Assembly: GCF_050948175.1 (NCBI RefSeq)
Contig: NC_135204.1
Coordinates: forward strand, 5,881,473 to 5,945,472
Reading direction: 5' to 3'
Length of the DNA stretch: 64,000 bases
DNA from: Xylocopa sonorina
Lineage: Eukaryota > Arthropoda > Insecta > Hymenoptera > Apidae
The notes under the pieces are model-generated. The model did not search any database. It saw only the letters and a program-made list of their open reading frames with translations, and was not told the origin of the DNA. Both the position numbers and the translations under genes were made by a program. Every line of letters begins with the position of its first letter. The stretch's first letter is position 1. Of the stretch, positions 13,173 through 25,792 are shown one piece after another.

Positions 13173-14739
13173 CGCCCGCTATTCTGGGGTATTTTCTTAA
13201 GTGACAACGTAATTTAGGAACGCGTTTACACGCGTCGCAAATTATCACGCCACGTTCGTGCTACAAATTAGCATCCTCCGAGAGTTCGGGCGAACTTTTG
13301 CGAAAACGATTATCGTCCGCGCTTGTGGGTGACACCGCGAACGTTTCCAAGGGTTCTCAACTTTTTCCGTTCTCCTTCCAGGTGTCTCACTGCTATCGTG
13401 TGAATTTTTTCTATGCCTTCGCGCAGCCCGCATCCTTTAATTCGATATATTGCCCGCTTCTCTCGAATATATAAAGTTGCTCATGGCTCTCCTCTAGTGT
13501 CCATAACTACCTCGTTACTTTTATAAAAATTGCTCGCCTTTTGTCTTCTCACCTCGGTAATATTTTTGTTTCGTTTCATGTTTACGCGAAATGGTGGAAA
13601 ACTATGATTTTTTTTGAGGATCGATGCAAGCAATGATTAATTATAGGTTACAAGAACTTTATTATATTTAATAAATTGATGTGCTTTTAATAATTATATA
13701 CCTGGAAAGTATAGATCGAATGTTTATAAGTCAAAAATAGTATTAAATAACTGTAATAGTTGCGCACCTACGATATATAATTTCTAAAAACGTTTCGTAA
13801 CAACAACACCGGCAGTAATTCAATTTTAATGCACACACTGGTTTAGTTTTTCCACGAGTTCGATGTTCTCGCCTGGACTCGGTTAACAAGCTTCCGTTCG
13901 TAGCGATAAAGCATGCTAACGACCTACTAATCTGAAATGTAGGGTTCGAACAACTACCAAATGTTAAGAGCGTAGCAGCGCAAGTCTTTCGACGATTTCT
14001 AAAGAATTCTACGTCCGTGTAATCATCGAACAGATTGCTGGGATTTGAGGAAAAGAATGCGATTCGACGAGGATTGAACCGACACGGTGTACGACATTTG
14101 ATTGCACACGTATCGGTGGTAATATTACCGGCGATTCCTAAAGGACGTCGACGCCAAGTCGGAATGTAGGATTGCGCAACTTTCGCCGAATTTAACACGA
14201 ATATGGAACGAACGCGTCGCGTACGTTTCCCTTATTTCGTTCCGCCGGTGTGCGCGCGCCACATGTACGGTAAACTTATTCGTCGTTGATTGTGTCGGTA
14301 TTTAAACGAGCTCCTGTTCTGGCCTTACGTAATTTGCTGAACGCGCGGAGAGCAGCGCGGTGTACGCGCGCTCGGTTGCTTATTCAGCGATGTTGTGACC
14401 TGTATTCACGTCGCGACACTTCTGTTTCTTTTTACTAGAAACCCACTCAACGGCTGCCCGTGTATGCGTATATATGTATGCGCACGGCGTCGCGTATATT
14501 TACGTTTTCCTAGTTGGCGCCACGTAAATCCATCTCCCGCGGTTATGTCCCGGGAAAGGAAACGGGAAGGCGTGTTATCCTTCGAGAAAGTTAAGTCGTT
14601 CTTGGTTTGACGAAGGAGGTCGACTTCGCGCCACTGTCACTGACCAATCGAGTTTTTTCTTCTTTCTTTTTTTTTCTTTTCCTTCTTCGCTTCATTTAGA
14701 CCCTCTCATTTTTGAGGATATCTTCGTTGCTGGCTTAAA

Positions 14740-15211
14740 GCTTAGTTCGCATCGATTAAGTTCGAGTTTTCAGTTTGCAGACAGGTTACTTGGTTCCGAG
14801 TATATTTTGAAATTTGAAATGATAGTTCAAGTCGAGTGAGATAACAAGTTCGTACCGGTAAGAAATTTCAGCGAGCACGAACTCTGTCTACATCATTTTA
14901 GGTATCTAGTCGCTTCTAGTAAACTTGAAATTAACTTAAAGTCAACTTTCACTGGCAAACACAAACTTTGGGTCAAGTTACTTGAATTCAAACGGCCTGA
15001 AGTTGGGTAACTTGACTAAAGCTTCGTTCAGATTAGTCAAGTTGTATTTTCGATCGACGTTGAAAGAACTTGTACCGTACTCGTGGTTAAATCTTGGGAG
15101 GAATATATTTCGAAGTAAGCAAACGATAAAACGGTTTCAAGGTAGTTCAATTCAAGCGATTTGAATTCAAGTAACTCGACTAACGAGGACAAAGCGTAAT
15201 GTGAACTAGGC
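14740..15211. mobile_element. Foldback-like inverted-repeat element (MITE candidate)
   Basis: The outer ends match in inverted orientation: gcttagttcgcat at 14740-14752 and gcctagttcacat as the reverse complement of 15199-15211 (11 of 13). A second, stronger inverted pair lies inside. At 14972-14992 the sequence gtcaagttacttgaattcaa recurs, with one mismatch, as the reverse complement of 15161-15180. Several further copies of the half-motifs AAGTTACTTG, AGTCAAGTTG and GTAACTTGACT lie between them, so the element is largely built of diverged palindromic subrepeats. It has no coding capacity. Termini and target duplication are approximate. Confidence 0.55.
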
Positions 15212-18200
15212 TCATAACCTTATTCGGTCTCTTCTGCTGATTTATTATCTATAAACTCACACGTCATCATATTATTACACGCGTTTATTGCGAGAGAGCG
15301 CGTTACTCGTAAATACGCAGCAGTAATCCGGTATTCAGTTTTGTCGTGTCGACGCATAGTCTTGTGACTCGTTAACCGACGGTCGGACACAATCGGATCA
15401 AATATTGCGTTCAATTAGGCCGGGGAATATACCACGCATGTATAGGTCGTGAGACGTGGCACAGCTTAGGAGAATTTTCGTGGTCATTAGATTTACCACT
15501 TATCGATGATTCACGGTTCAAGCTGAGCGACGAGGTCACCACAGGAATGAATCTGTTATTGTTGGCTCGGGACTCGAGGCTCGGTACGGAAAGATACGCA
15601 TGTCGTGATTATATATCGCTTAGCCCTTTCAACGTTACACGCCCATATGTAAATTTCGAGAAATTGTTCATCATACCTCAGAATCTGAAATATGATTTTC
15701 AAACCGCTATCTATTCCATCCGCGCGCAACTATTCTATATACATGCATATTTTTGTACATTTTTACGAATGAAGTGTAAAGTACACGAGACATTAAAAAA
15801 ACAGTTCAGTTGCGTATCCTATGAACTCATTTATTTCATACGTTGGATAGATGTAACATTACACGTGGTCAACTATACGTAACTAAGTGTTATCCTGATC
15901 CATGTGCCAAACATAAGTCTACAAAGGCAGACCGCGAGGATTTAATCACGGTCTAGAATAGCATTGGAAATTTTAAGCATCTACAAATGTAAACGCAGGG
16001 AATGAGAGGTCTAAAAGGGTGAAAACATGTGGAGTTCCATGGAGTTAATCAGGCATGCGTGCCCTGGTCGAAATCCATTGTTAAGTCGGTGAAAGAGTTA
16101 TCTATTGTCGCTGCGTCCATATTGTCAATGTGGTAGCGCCGCAGAACGTTCAAATGAACACGTGAACACTATTTTCATTGTAGCTTTGTTGAGAAAAAAA
16201 TGCTAGAACGATAACTCTCTCGCTATTTAGAGTTTACTTCACTGGGTTACGCTTGTCCAATGAATAGCTAACGTGCTCTAATTTTTTCTACTTAACGCGT
16301 GTACGGCGATCCAACCAGCATTTCCATTACATTTTGGTTCTACGATATTTGCGCAGGTAATCGATTATCTTCGCGTTGAAAGGGTTAAGAAAATTTCGTA
16401 TGCAGAACTCGAAACCAGCAGCCAAATATTACTGCATTTCTTTTACGGGACCACCTTTGTCGACGAGTATGTACATACCTATTATTGAGCATTAGAGATA
16501 AGAAAGAGGTTTCGAGCGTTCATAAAATTCGCCTGGTTATATTTTCTCTTGGTCGTATCTTGGACGTAATACACGGCGAGCAAAATTAGTTCATCACACA
16601 GCGTGCATAGTCCTCGATGAGATACAGATGTGTCGCGGGCACACGTAACTGCCTATTTAGAAACGTTATCGCGTGCACTGATAATGGCCACGATAATGTG
16701 AAAAATGTGTAGCAGTTATATTTTTCAAGTTCCACATTAATCGATCGCTTGTAAAATTAAAACTGTACTGACATTACAGATAATTAAAAAGGTGTCGCTT
16801 TCGGGTTTTTCTTTAAGTATAATTGCCAATCTTTCTGCAGTATGAAACGAAATCCAGACACGTGGTGAGAATACAGACAACCCTCAATAATAAAGTATTA
16901 ACCAATATTTTCATCGTGTCTATATTTATCACGACATAGAGGAAGAGAAGGGACTTGATTAGAAAAATATAAAAATTAAAAAAAAAACAGGGGGAACATC
17001 GCGCGTACAAGTACAAACAAGGATGGTTCTGCCAAGTTTCTGTGCAGGCTTTGTCTCTCGTCTTCCGTCATTTTTTGTCGCGTAATTAAAGCGTGAAATC
17101 GCCACGAGGAGGTACGAGAGGGGAGGAGAGGGATAGATGACGAAAGCTAGGCATATAAAAACGGGGGGAGGGAGATAGCGGATCGTAGAATCGTTGGGGG
17201 AGAGAAGGGGGGGAAAAGTGTCCCTGTCTCGTACGAGGCTCGGGTGGAACCAAACCGCGGCGGTTATTATCGATCTCTTGGCATCGTTACACTTCGTCCG
17301 GGATCCGTACAAGTGCGGTAAAAGGCACGAGAGAGAGTGGTTACGTCGATTGTCCACGGGCTGCAGAGAGAAGCGACTCGCCCTACAGGCTGTTTCTAAA
17401 ATAAGCGACCAAACTTTGAGAGAGCGTACTGTTTACTTTCGCGATAGGGGGAAACATCTCGCGTCCGTAGACACGGAAATGACTCTTTTTGTAGATTATA
17501 TTTTTCATGATCATATTTTTTTTCCTGTTGTTTATCTCGACGAAACTGAAGTACACGCATACTTACTGTTGATAAAAAAAATCCTTTTTTTTTTTTAGTT
17601 ATAGGTTTAAGAATTAACTTTTGTCAAAAAAGTTCACCGTGAAAATGATGATTGTGTTGATAAAGTAGCCTCTTTTAATGGTATTCATAAGATACTTGGG
17701 AATAAAAAGATACTTAATATATGGAAGATAAACTGTATCTGACGAACATGATAAAAATATGTGACTTTATTTAAAGGGGTGAAATTAACCTTGAAGTAAC
17801 CGTTATTGAAATATAAGATAAACCGTGTTTCCTCTACGCCTAATCCTATATGATTCATCTCTATTAAAGTTGCTTCGGTTAGATTACTAATAACTGATAG
17901 GACAAGTCGAAGCATGCGACTGGTATACTCCCTATAATTTTATTTGTGAATAAAGTTGTATGTTTACACGACTGTCGCCATCGACGTTTAGATTACATGC
18001 TCGATTCGCGTGATAGAATTCAAAGTGGCCTGAGAATGTGTAAGAAGCCTTCGGTTAGGGAAGAAAACCATTTCTGACCATTCACGGGGAATACTTATTC
18101 CAATATTAAACGCTTGCAAAGTTACCAGGCATCCTTGTAAACCACCGTCGCGGACAAAAGCTGGTCATAACTCGGAAGGGTACCTTTTCCCGTGCCACGT

Positions 18201-20531
18201 CCATGGGATCTTTTCCATTCCCAAGGTGAGCATCATTAAGATCCCCAAGAATTGACTGAGACACGAAATATGACTGTGTATCGAGTGACAATATGTATGC
18301 GTACGTTATCGTTAAAACTTTCCGGAGCAAGTTAGTTTCTAAATTATACTTGCATGAGTATGTAACTGAAATAGCCGTAGAGTGTACAATATAATACTAA
18401 ACCAAAGGTTTAAAATGAAGTTTTCACCTTATATGTAGAAACGATATTAAAAAGGAAAGTAGGGATGTTTATCTTATTTAAAAAATTTAGTTATCCAACA
18501 AATTGCATATAAAACTTTCGTTTGATAAACCCCATGATATACTGGTATCCAGAAATCAAGGGGTATATCGCTGAAACGATTAGCGTGGAATCTCCTGTCT
18601 ATAGCAACCGCGAACGGTCGTCTATCTTGTCCCGTTATAGACGAAACACTTAGTATACGCTTCTAAAGTTTACGCGCCGGTTTTAGAAACGCTGTATATA
18701 TCCGATCGTTCCGTAGAAATTTTAATGTAACAGTCTAAGTGGCGTGTGGATAAGTGTACGACAAAAGAGAGAAAAGGAGAGCGAAAGAACGGTCTGGACG
18801 GTTGTAACAGGTGCCCCCCATCCTTCCCCTCGTTGCCCCCCACTCTTTGCTTCCCGCAGCAGTGTTCTCTTCAGGTTCGCCTCGCTCATCCTGTGTGTGT
18901 ATATCTTATAACGTTTCCTATCTTCTTTCTCTCCTTCTCGTCGCTACTTAGCCTCTTTTATGTAAGGCTAACAAACTGACCTGACTCAACTATTGGGTAT
19001 GCTATGTCTGTCTCTCTTAGATACGCGCGAGAGAGAAAGAGAAAGGGAGAGACTAGAGTAGCTAGAGGTTTCTCCTCCTCTTTTCAGTTTCGTCGTTCGA
19101 GTTTCGTTGGGCACGAGGATGGGGCTTTCCGTTAGGCGCCGCGTGATAAAAAATCCACGCGATAGAGGGCACGATTTTCGACGTTTCCTGCCGGTTGCAT
19201 GCGATCGAAGCGAATAGTAGTTTCCGTTGAAAATGGCGACCGTAATTGTTTTCGCGTTAAACGAAGGACGAAAAACGATTTTGCGATAGATGAGGAAACG
19301 GTAATATGTAACCTTGGACATTTCATTTTAGCTTTAGACGATTGTTCCCAGTAAACCAATTAACTTAAATACTTAATTGGTTTCGCTCGTATACATTCCT
19401 CCTTGTGCTCGAGGATCCAAAATAATTGTGAAAAAACATTTAATTAGAGGATTTAGCATTACTTTCAAAGATCAATTTTTCCGCTTATTAACTTTAGCAT
19501 TGGTAATGTGGAACACTGATTTCATGGTATTAACACGAACGCGAGGAGAAAAATAATCAATTAAGTTAAATAGTTTAGTGTTAAATGTGTTAATTGAATG
19601 CAGAAATCCATTAAAATAGAATTGAATTTATAGATTCAAGGTTAAATCTAATCACGCTCTTTTTCTGTCCGATAGTAAATGCTCGAGTATCACTTGAAAA
19701 TGGTATTCCACAGATACTGGAGCGTGTCGTATAGATTCGCAAAAAAGATATATGACAATTTCTATGCCGGCAGCCAGCGGAACGTTGGAAACTGTTTCGC
19801 ATGCACCCTGATTTCTTTTCGTCATGGGCCGCTTCTCCTTGTACAAATAATCGAGAATAGGGAAAAGCGTAATTACTGCTATGCTATTCAGGCTACAAGC
19901 AATCGATTTCTACAATGCCCGTACAATGGAATGAAAATATAGATCGCTCTATTCGTCTCTGCCAGTCTTGCGGAAGACGGACATGGATAGCTATAATAAT
20001 AGATAAATGCGCATAGATTACGTAAATAACACGAAACAATGCGTCCGCAAAACACGCTACAAGAACGACGCGGCGTGTTCATTGCACTTGCAAATTAATT
20101 GCCTATAATCGCGTGCACTTAAAATACACTTGAAACGCCTTGTTGTAAAAGTCCTAGATCGCGAGCTATAAACGGCATCGCAAAAATTTCTATTTAGACC
20201 TTAAATCGCTTAGATAAAGAGATAGTATGTACCGAATAGATAGTAACGGACGCACTTCATGTATCCTTGTATTCACTGCCCAAGCCTGGATTAAGAGGAA
20301 CTGGGGGTGAGCTTTTGCTGAGGTTATAGCCTCAAGCCTTGCCGTTTCAAAGAGCTTCATTTTTCAAAATATTGAAGTGAAAACTGTTTCGATAAAAAAT
20401 AATTTTTTAGTATTACTACACTCCAAATGTTATTCTCTTCTCAAGCCATACGAACGCAATGTTAAACATTAAATACGATACCCTATAATAATGAACAAGA
20501 TAATTACGGGGATTGATTTAACCGAGAGTGT

Positions 20532-20640
20532 AGATTACTTACTGCTGCACCCGCAGCGAACTGTGCGACAGAAAGAACCTTTCAAAACTCTCTCGCACAA
20601 ACACAGATCAAGGAACGTCTGACAGTTCCGCAGCCCCGGG
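20532..20640 (+). pseudogene. Decayed hAT-family transposase fragment
   Basis: In the frame starting at 20544 the translation begins AAPAANCATERTFQN and continues SLAQTQIKERLTVPQ. This resembles the C-terminal dimerisation region of hAT transposases, where a run like LL.IP.T.ASAERSFS.LK.IK is followed by ERL. The spacing of TERTF to the IKERL block is about right, but the central part is eroded and no upstream transposase domain is readable. The preceding 250 bases (from about 20280) may belong to the same old insertion. The match was made by eye from family knowledge and is modest. Confidence 0.4.
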
Positions 20641-20879
20641 CCTTAAAAACTCTCAACTCCGGCTCTGTCATTGCCCAATCAAAGAAGGTCCCAACCGTAC
20701 GACACTGTACGCACAGCCACGGCTGTCGGGATATCTTCCGGCAAATTTACTGGGCTAAATATACTATTACACGCCTATATACCTGGAAATGTCTGAAATA
20801 CTTCAGATTACAGGAATCGCGCCATAAACGAGATAAAACAAACAGCGATACGGGTGCCGTGTTAGCGTGACGGAGAAAG

Positions 20880-21832
20880 GTTGCCGTGGAACGAGAGGGT
20901 AGGGGAGTTGTAAAAATGTGGAGGCGCTTCGCGAGGAGACGCGCGCACGTCCAAGAAAAAGAGATTCATCGTCGTCACCGGGCGCGATGTAGTCCGAACG
21001 TTGAAGTACGACCCCGGGATAATGGGGGTAGCGCATCGCCATTGTAAACAGACTGGGAAGCAGTAAGCAGCTCCGGGATTTAGTTCGATGTGTCGGAGGT
21101 TGGGGACAACGGGAGGCGGTTGGGCGAGACGGGGAGTCTGACGGTTGGGATGAGGAAAGCCGTGGAGGTAGGGTGACGGAGCGGAGTGAGGGCGTGAGGT
21201 GCGGTTGGTGAGGGGGGAGGGGACGTGTCGTGAAGAGAGGGGCAGACTGTCGAGGGTGGGAAGTTGCCGAGACATCGATCGGGCCGGCCATTGCTTGCCA
21301 CACTCCACTACTAGGAGTCAAGATGCCATATCCACTACGAGGAACTAAACTCCATGAAACTACTCTCTGCCGCTCTCTACGCACTTGTCCTAGCTCGCTC
21401 TGTGTAACTCGCTGTATAGGTGTGCGCGGGGCTCGCACGGGTCGAGCCGACGCGAACGAACGTGTACGCGACCGTTGGGGACGATCACAGAGCAGAAAGG
21501 GAGAGAAAGAGGAAAAAGAGCGGGAGGAAGAGCGACCGAGGAGACGCGAGGAACAAGTTTTGTGTCCTCCGCGTACGTATTACGTAGCGAGCGGCACGCC
21601 GCGTTAGGTGTGTATGGGTACGAGAGCCACGGGGAAACAAGTGTACACGCGAGGCTCGCTCATCGTTGCTGCTGCCGTTGCCTCCACGTCGAAGAAGCCG
21701 CGCGCGCGGGCAAGAGAGAGAAAATCGTTTGTATACACCCGTGGTCCCGTGAGGTCGCTTTTATACGCGCGCTATCTCACATACTTGAGCCGTTCGCTGA
21801 CGTTCTTGCGCGGGGACGCTGGCGAGCGTGAA
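20880..21832 (+). promoter_or_regulatory. CtBP: Candidate alternative CpG-rich first exon or promoter of CtBP
   Basis: A second strongly GC- and CpG-rich block (about 20.88-21.83 kb) ends at gcgtgaa|gtaagtt, a strong splice donor with the first intronic base at 21833. Immediately after it the sequence becomes AT-rich, the usual picture at the end of an untranslated first exon. The overlapping frames here (such as the 211-codon minus-strand frame at 20803-21438) are S/P/T/R-rich and open on several frames at once, so I do not treat them as genes. Use as an alternative CtBP promoter is inference. Confidence 0.35.
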
Positions 21833-23326
21833 GTAAGTTATAAATTGGCCCTCTAATACGCGGACGGACTTGTTCCCATTGTAAACGTTGCGAGTAATGG
21901 GGTTATAGCTCATTAGGCGTCGCTAATGGATTATCATTCCGCCAGGACTTATTAAACCTTCCCCGCTCGACTGATCTCGAATGTTTTACCAATCGGCACG
22001 ACCGCCTGCAATATATACGTATATTTGCGCTCGTATTTACTCTGTCTCTACCCAATTTGAAATTAATATTTGCAGCTATTAATCCTCTGTGGCCCGTATA
22101 ATTGTTACAGGTTGAAACGATTTACGTATACTGGAGGGAATTATTTAGGTAATTTCTAAAAGTTTTCTCCTTCGAATTTCGTTCTTGACTGAAATGGTTT
22201 CTGAAGTAGCATGCTTCTGAAGTCTTACATCACTTAGAATACGTAGTAATTCCAAACTTTCAGTCAGTAATATATGCATTTCTTCGATTGGTATTCTCCT
22301 TGGATTATCGTATGCCCAGGAATCATTCGCTTCACTGAATGCATCCCGCATGGGAAGATTCTGTTATGATCGTGTTCGTGCTCAAATTAAATTAATGTCT
22401 TCTAAGTTTCTTCTAACTGGAATTAGAATGACGATGTTCTCAATTCAAACCGGTTTGTTTGAAAAACTTGCTCCTGTTAGAAATGTATTATACCAGTGTT
22501 TAACGAGCTTTTACAAGTCGAAACTATCAGAAAACTTTTATAACGAATCGAAAAAGCGTGTCGATAATTGAAGAATATACTGTCTTACTTAGAAGACTGT
22601 GGCATGCATCCACTTTGCAGTTCTTTATTCGCTAATAGGTCAGAATGAGAAAAGGTGCTTTATGAAAGAACACATTACAACTTCAATCATCAGAACAACT
22701 CGTTAAAGAAAACAATACTCTTGTGTTCGAACCTCTTCAATTCTTACTTCCCCTAGTTCTTCCCTCTTTATTTAGTAAATCTACCGAAGTATAACATATA
22801 ATACGGTAGTTGCGTATAGAAGGTTTTATGAGCGACTTTCTTTGTTTCTTTGGAAGTGATTTATTCCGTGAAGCGCGTCCACGAACGGGCGCGGAAACAA
22901 TAAGAGAAGTTGTCGCGGTTTATGTGGAAAATTCTGATTCAGAGCGGAAGAGGATATAGGGAACCGTAAAGAGAGGAGGGGTTGGGCGAAGTCGGCGGAG
23001 TGTATGTAACTTTGAAACTCAACAAGGGTATATTCATCGCGTTCCCTACCCATGAATAGAAGGGGACATGAGCTGGCACATGTCTTGAGCTGGTACGGGC
23101 ATTGTTCTTTTTATGTATGCTTCTCGATCGAGCCCTTCTTAACTCGACTTGCGCCGCAACGGAGTTATGCGAATGGACGATCTCTCGTACAAGAGATGCC
23201 GTAACAATTCTTTGCATCGTAATGCTAGGACGACCGCGACCGTGCGCGCGCGATCAGATCTGATTTAGCGTCACTCGTCGACCAAGCGTGGAGACGCTTA
23301 AAGAGGGGTGTTAAACGGTTCTGAGT

Positions 23327-23600
23327 TAGTGATGGGATCAAGTATATTGCAAGTTGATTTTCGATCAAAATTATCAAGTGTTCAACCATCCTTGGGAGAA
23401 ATTTGAAGAGATCATTTTAGAAACCAGAGTGCTGTACGAGTTTATGAATCGTATCGCCAAAAGTATTTCAGTCACTCACGAACGCGTTGGTACGTAGAAC
23501 CGAATACTACCTCTTACGAGTAATAATCGAATCTCGTTAAGCGCACCTTTCATAGTGAAACTCGTTCGCGAGTAGGTATCGAACTTGATCCCATCTCTGG
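23327..23600. mobile_element. Short hAT-type inverted-repeat element (MITE candidate)
   Basis: The left end reads tagtgatgggatcaagt. The reverse complement of the right end (23583-23600) reads ccagagatgggatcaagt, sharing gatgggatcaagt exactly. The element is about 274 bp and noncoding. Ends of the form CAG.GATGGG are common in hAT elements. I could not find a matching 8-bp target duplication, so the exact boundaries and family are uncertain. Confidence 0.45.
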
Positions 23601-24024
23601 TTTTGAAAAAACGCTTTATGCTCTTTGAGTCGTTCCACTCGCCACCTGTCGGCTCTCTCTGTCTTCAAGGTTTCGAATATGAATGCAACGAATGTGTGCG
23701 CCACGACTCTCGGCACCGGGTCCGTGGCTCTCGTACTTTCTCCCGCGTATATATACACGCACTCTACGTACGCTTTTGCTCCGCACTGTTATTACTGGTT
23801 GAAAGTTTGAAGCGGCGAACGATTGTACCGTCAGTTTACCGTCGTTGCTCCTATTATCGCTTTTGTTCAACGAACGTAAACTGGCGACGCCTTTTGTCGG
23901 GTGGCTAATTAAAAGTTTCCAAGCAACTTGGAAATCTTTAACGTTGAATTTTTCCGCAACCGTCGCTTGCCTGGTTCCTTTTCGCGTGAACGCGATCCGC
24001 GGGCCGCTTGAATGGGTTCCGTAA

Positions 24025-24041
24025 CCTCTCTCTCTCTCCCC

Positions 24042-24074
<33 letters not shown>
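24025..24074. repeat. CT microsatellite
   Basis: About 50 bases of alternating C and T with two short C-rich interruptions, inside a GC-rich intronic block. As GAGAG on the other strand it could also bind GAGA-type factors. Confidence 0.85.
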
Positions 24075-25757
24075 CACGGAAACAGTTTGCCAAGGTAAAC
24101 GCCCAGCTACGACGCTAAAACGCGACGAGCCAAATGTTTTCCGTGTTGACTCGCGCAAACTCGAGTACTACTTGCCGACTATTCGGTTCGGATGAGTCAC
24201 TGGGTGAGCCGATTCGACTGTCACGATGCCTGTGAAGGCAGGCGAGGTATTAATGCGTGCACCTATATCGATCAGTGCGTAAAGAGGGAAGAGGCGGACA
24301 GCGGAGGTTCGCGTTTCGTGCGCGCCTTGCGTGTGCATCGACATTTGCAGGAGTGAGCGCGATCTCAAGGACAACGAACCGACTGAATTCGTAGAGTTCA
24401 ACAAATTCTCGGCCATGTTTCGATCACATTCTCAAGCTCTAACACACGATACGCTATAAATACGCTATTGCTTCACTTTTAACACTAGATTTAGGAATAA
24501 TGTTATTGAAATTTCTCCGATATAGTTTCGGTAATATATTTATTCGTCATAGAAGAATATTTTGGAATTTCTAATCTTATCTTTAACAAAAACAAAGAAA
24601 AAAAACGTATAGTTAAAAAAGTCTAATTGGTATCTAAAGAAGCAATAAATATGTACTTAAGTACAACATAGTAAAAAGATAGTAAACATTTAAACGGTCA
24701 TCTCATATGTTACGACCGAATACTTTTTTCGTTCCTCTTTTTCTTTCTTACTTTATTTTTCCACGGTATTTTCAGTTTCATAGAAATCTGAAGATTGACT
24801 TGGAGGTTTATTTAGTCTCGTTTTATGAGGATACAATAAAATGAATGGTTATTTTATTGCTGGGGCAAGTGTTAAATGAGTTAATTGGTTTCGTGTTTTG
24901 TAAACGTATCAGTTTCCCTGTTATTACGAATGCGTTGCGAGAGTGATTCATAGACACGTGGCAATAGTTAACGGAGTAAATCTGCATACCCAATAAGTAA
25001 AAAATATTGCGCGAACATAGATTGTGTATACTGCTATGGTTCATGAGTTATGGCTGATTAAAAAAAGCAATTTAGCATTACGTATTGCGCTTCCTGAAAT
25101 GAATACCAAGCAGTTATTATTAGAATGGTTTCTTACTTTCTTTCGCACTTTGTGCAATTGATTTATGCAGTATGTGCTACAAATTTCGAGAACTTACCGA
25201 AAAATTAATTTTTCATACATTAATCAAATGCATATCGAGCTGAAGAAATTGATTCTGAAAACTTTCCGCGACATACTTACACGTACATCTTTCTTTTTAT
25301 TCGTTTCAACGTATAGATCGCTCTTCGTCGTGTTATCATGCATTCATGAGTCATTTTATGTATCTTGCGGCCAAGTAAATTATCTATTTACTTTGAAGAC
25401 TTCTATCTCCAAACATATCGAATTTATATTAGAAAATAATTATCGCGTTCGTGTTTATTTCAGGCAAAAAGCGCTTTATTTTCAATTACCGCTGTTAAAT
25501 TTGCAAAAACTGTACGAGGAAACGTTTACGTAACAATGCAGTACTTCCTAGTAGTTTTTTTTTTGTTCTAAAATCCCTGAACAACGAGCAGGAAATAATT
25601 TTTGCATAACAAGTTGCGACCATTTGCAGCTTCATATTGAATAGAGTTATAAGTAACGTAATTTTTTCTACGTTCTCTATTTATACTAAATTGCCACATT
25701 ATATATAGAACGTGCCGACCTATTCGAATGTTAATTCATCATTTACATAAGAATGTC

Positions 25758-25792
25758 GTTAGTCATTTGTTTAACTTGTTAGTCATTTGTTT
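25758..25792. repeat. Two-copy 15-bp direct repeat
   Basis: GTTAGTCATTTGTTT occurs at 25758-25772 and again, identically, at 25778-25792, giving a 20-base period. It is intronic and looks like a recent small duplication. Confidence 0.8.

Noticed and set aside
20803..21438. 211-codon minus-strand open frame, the longest in the CtBP intron after low complexity is considered
   Set aside because: S/P/T/R-rich with several other frames open over the same bases, as expected of CpG-rich noncoding DNA; no family motif.
23616..24158. 180-codon minus-strand frame with an RE repeat
   Set aside because: The central part is a CT microsatellite translated as Arg-Glu; the remainder has no family similarity.
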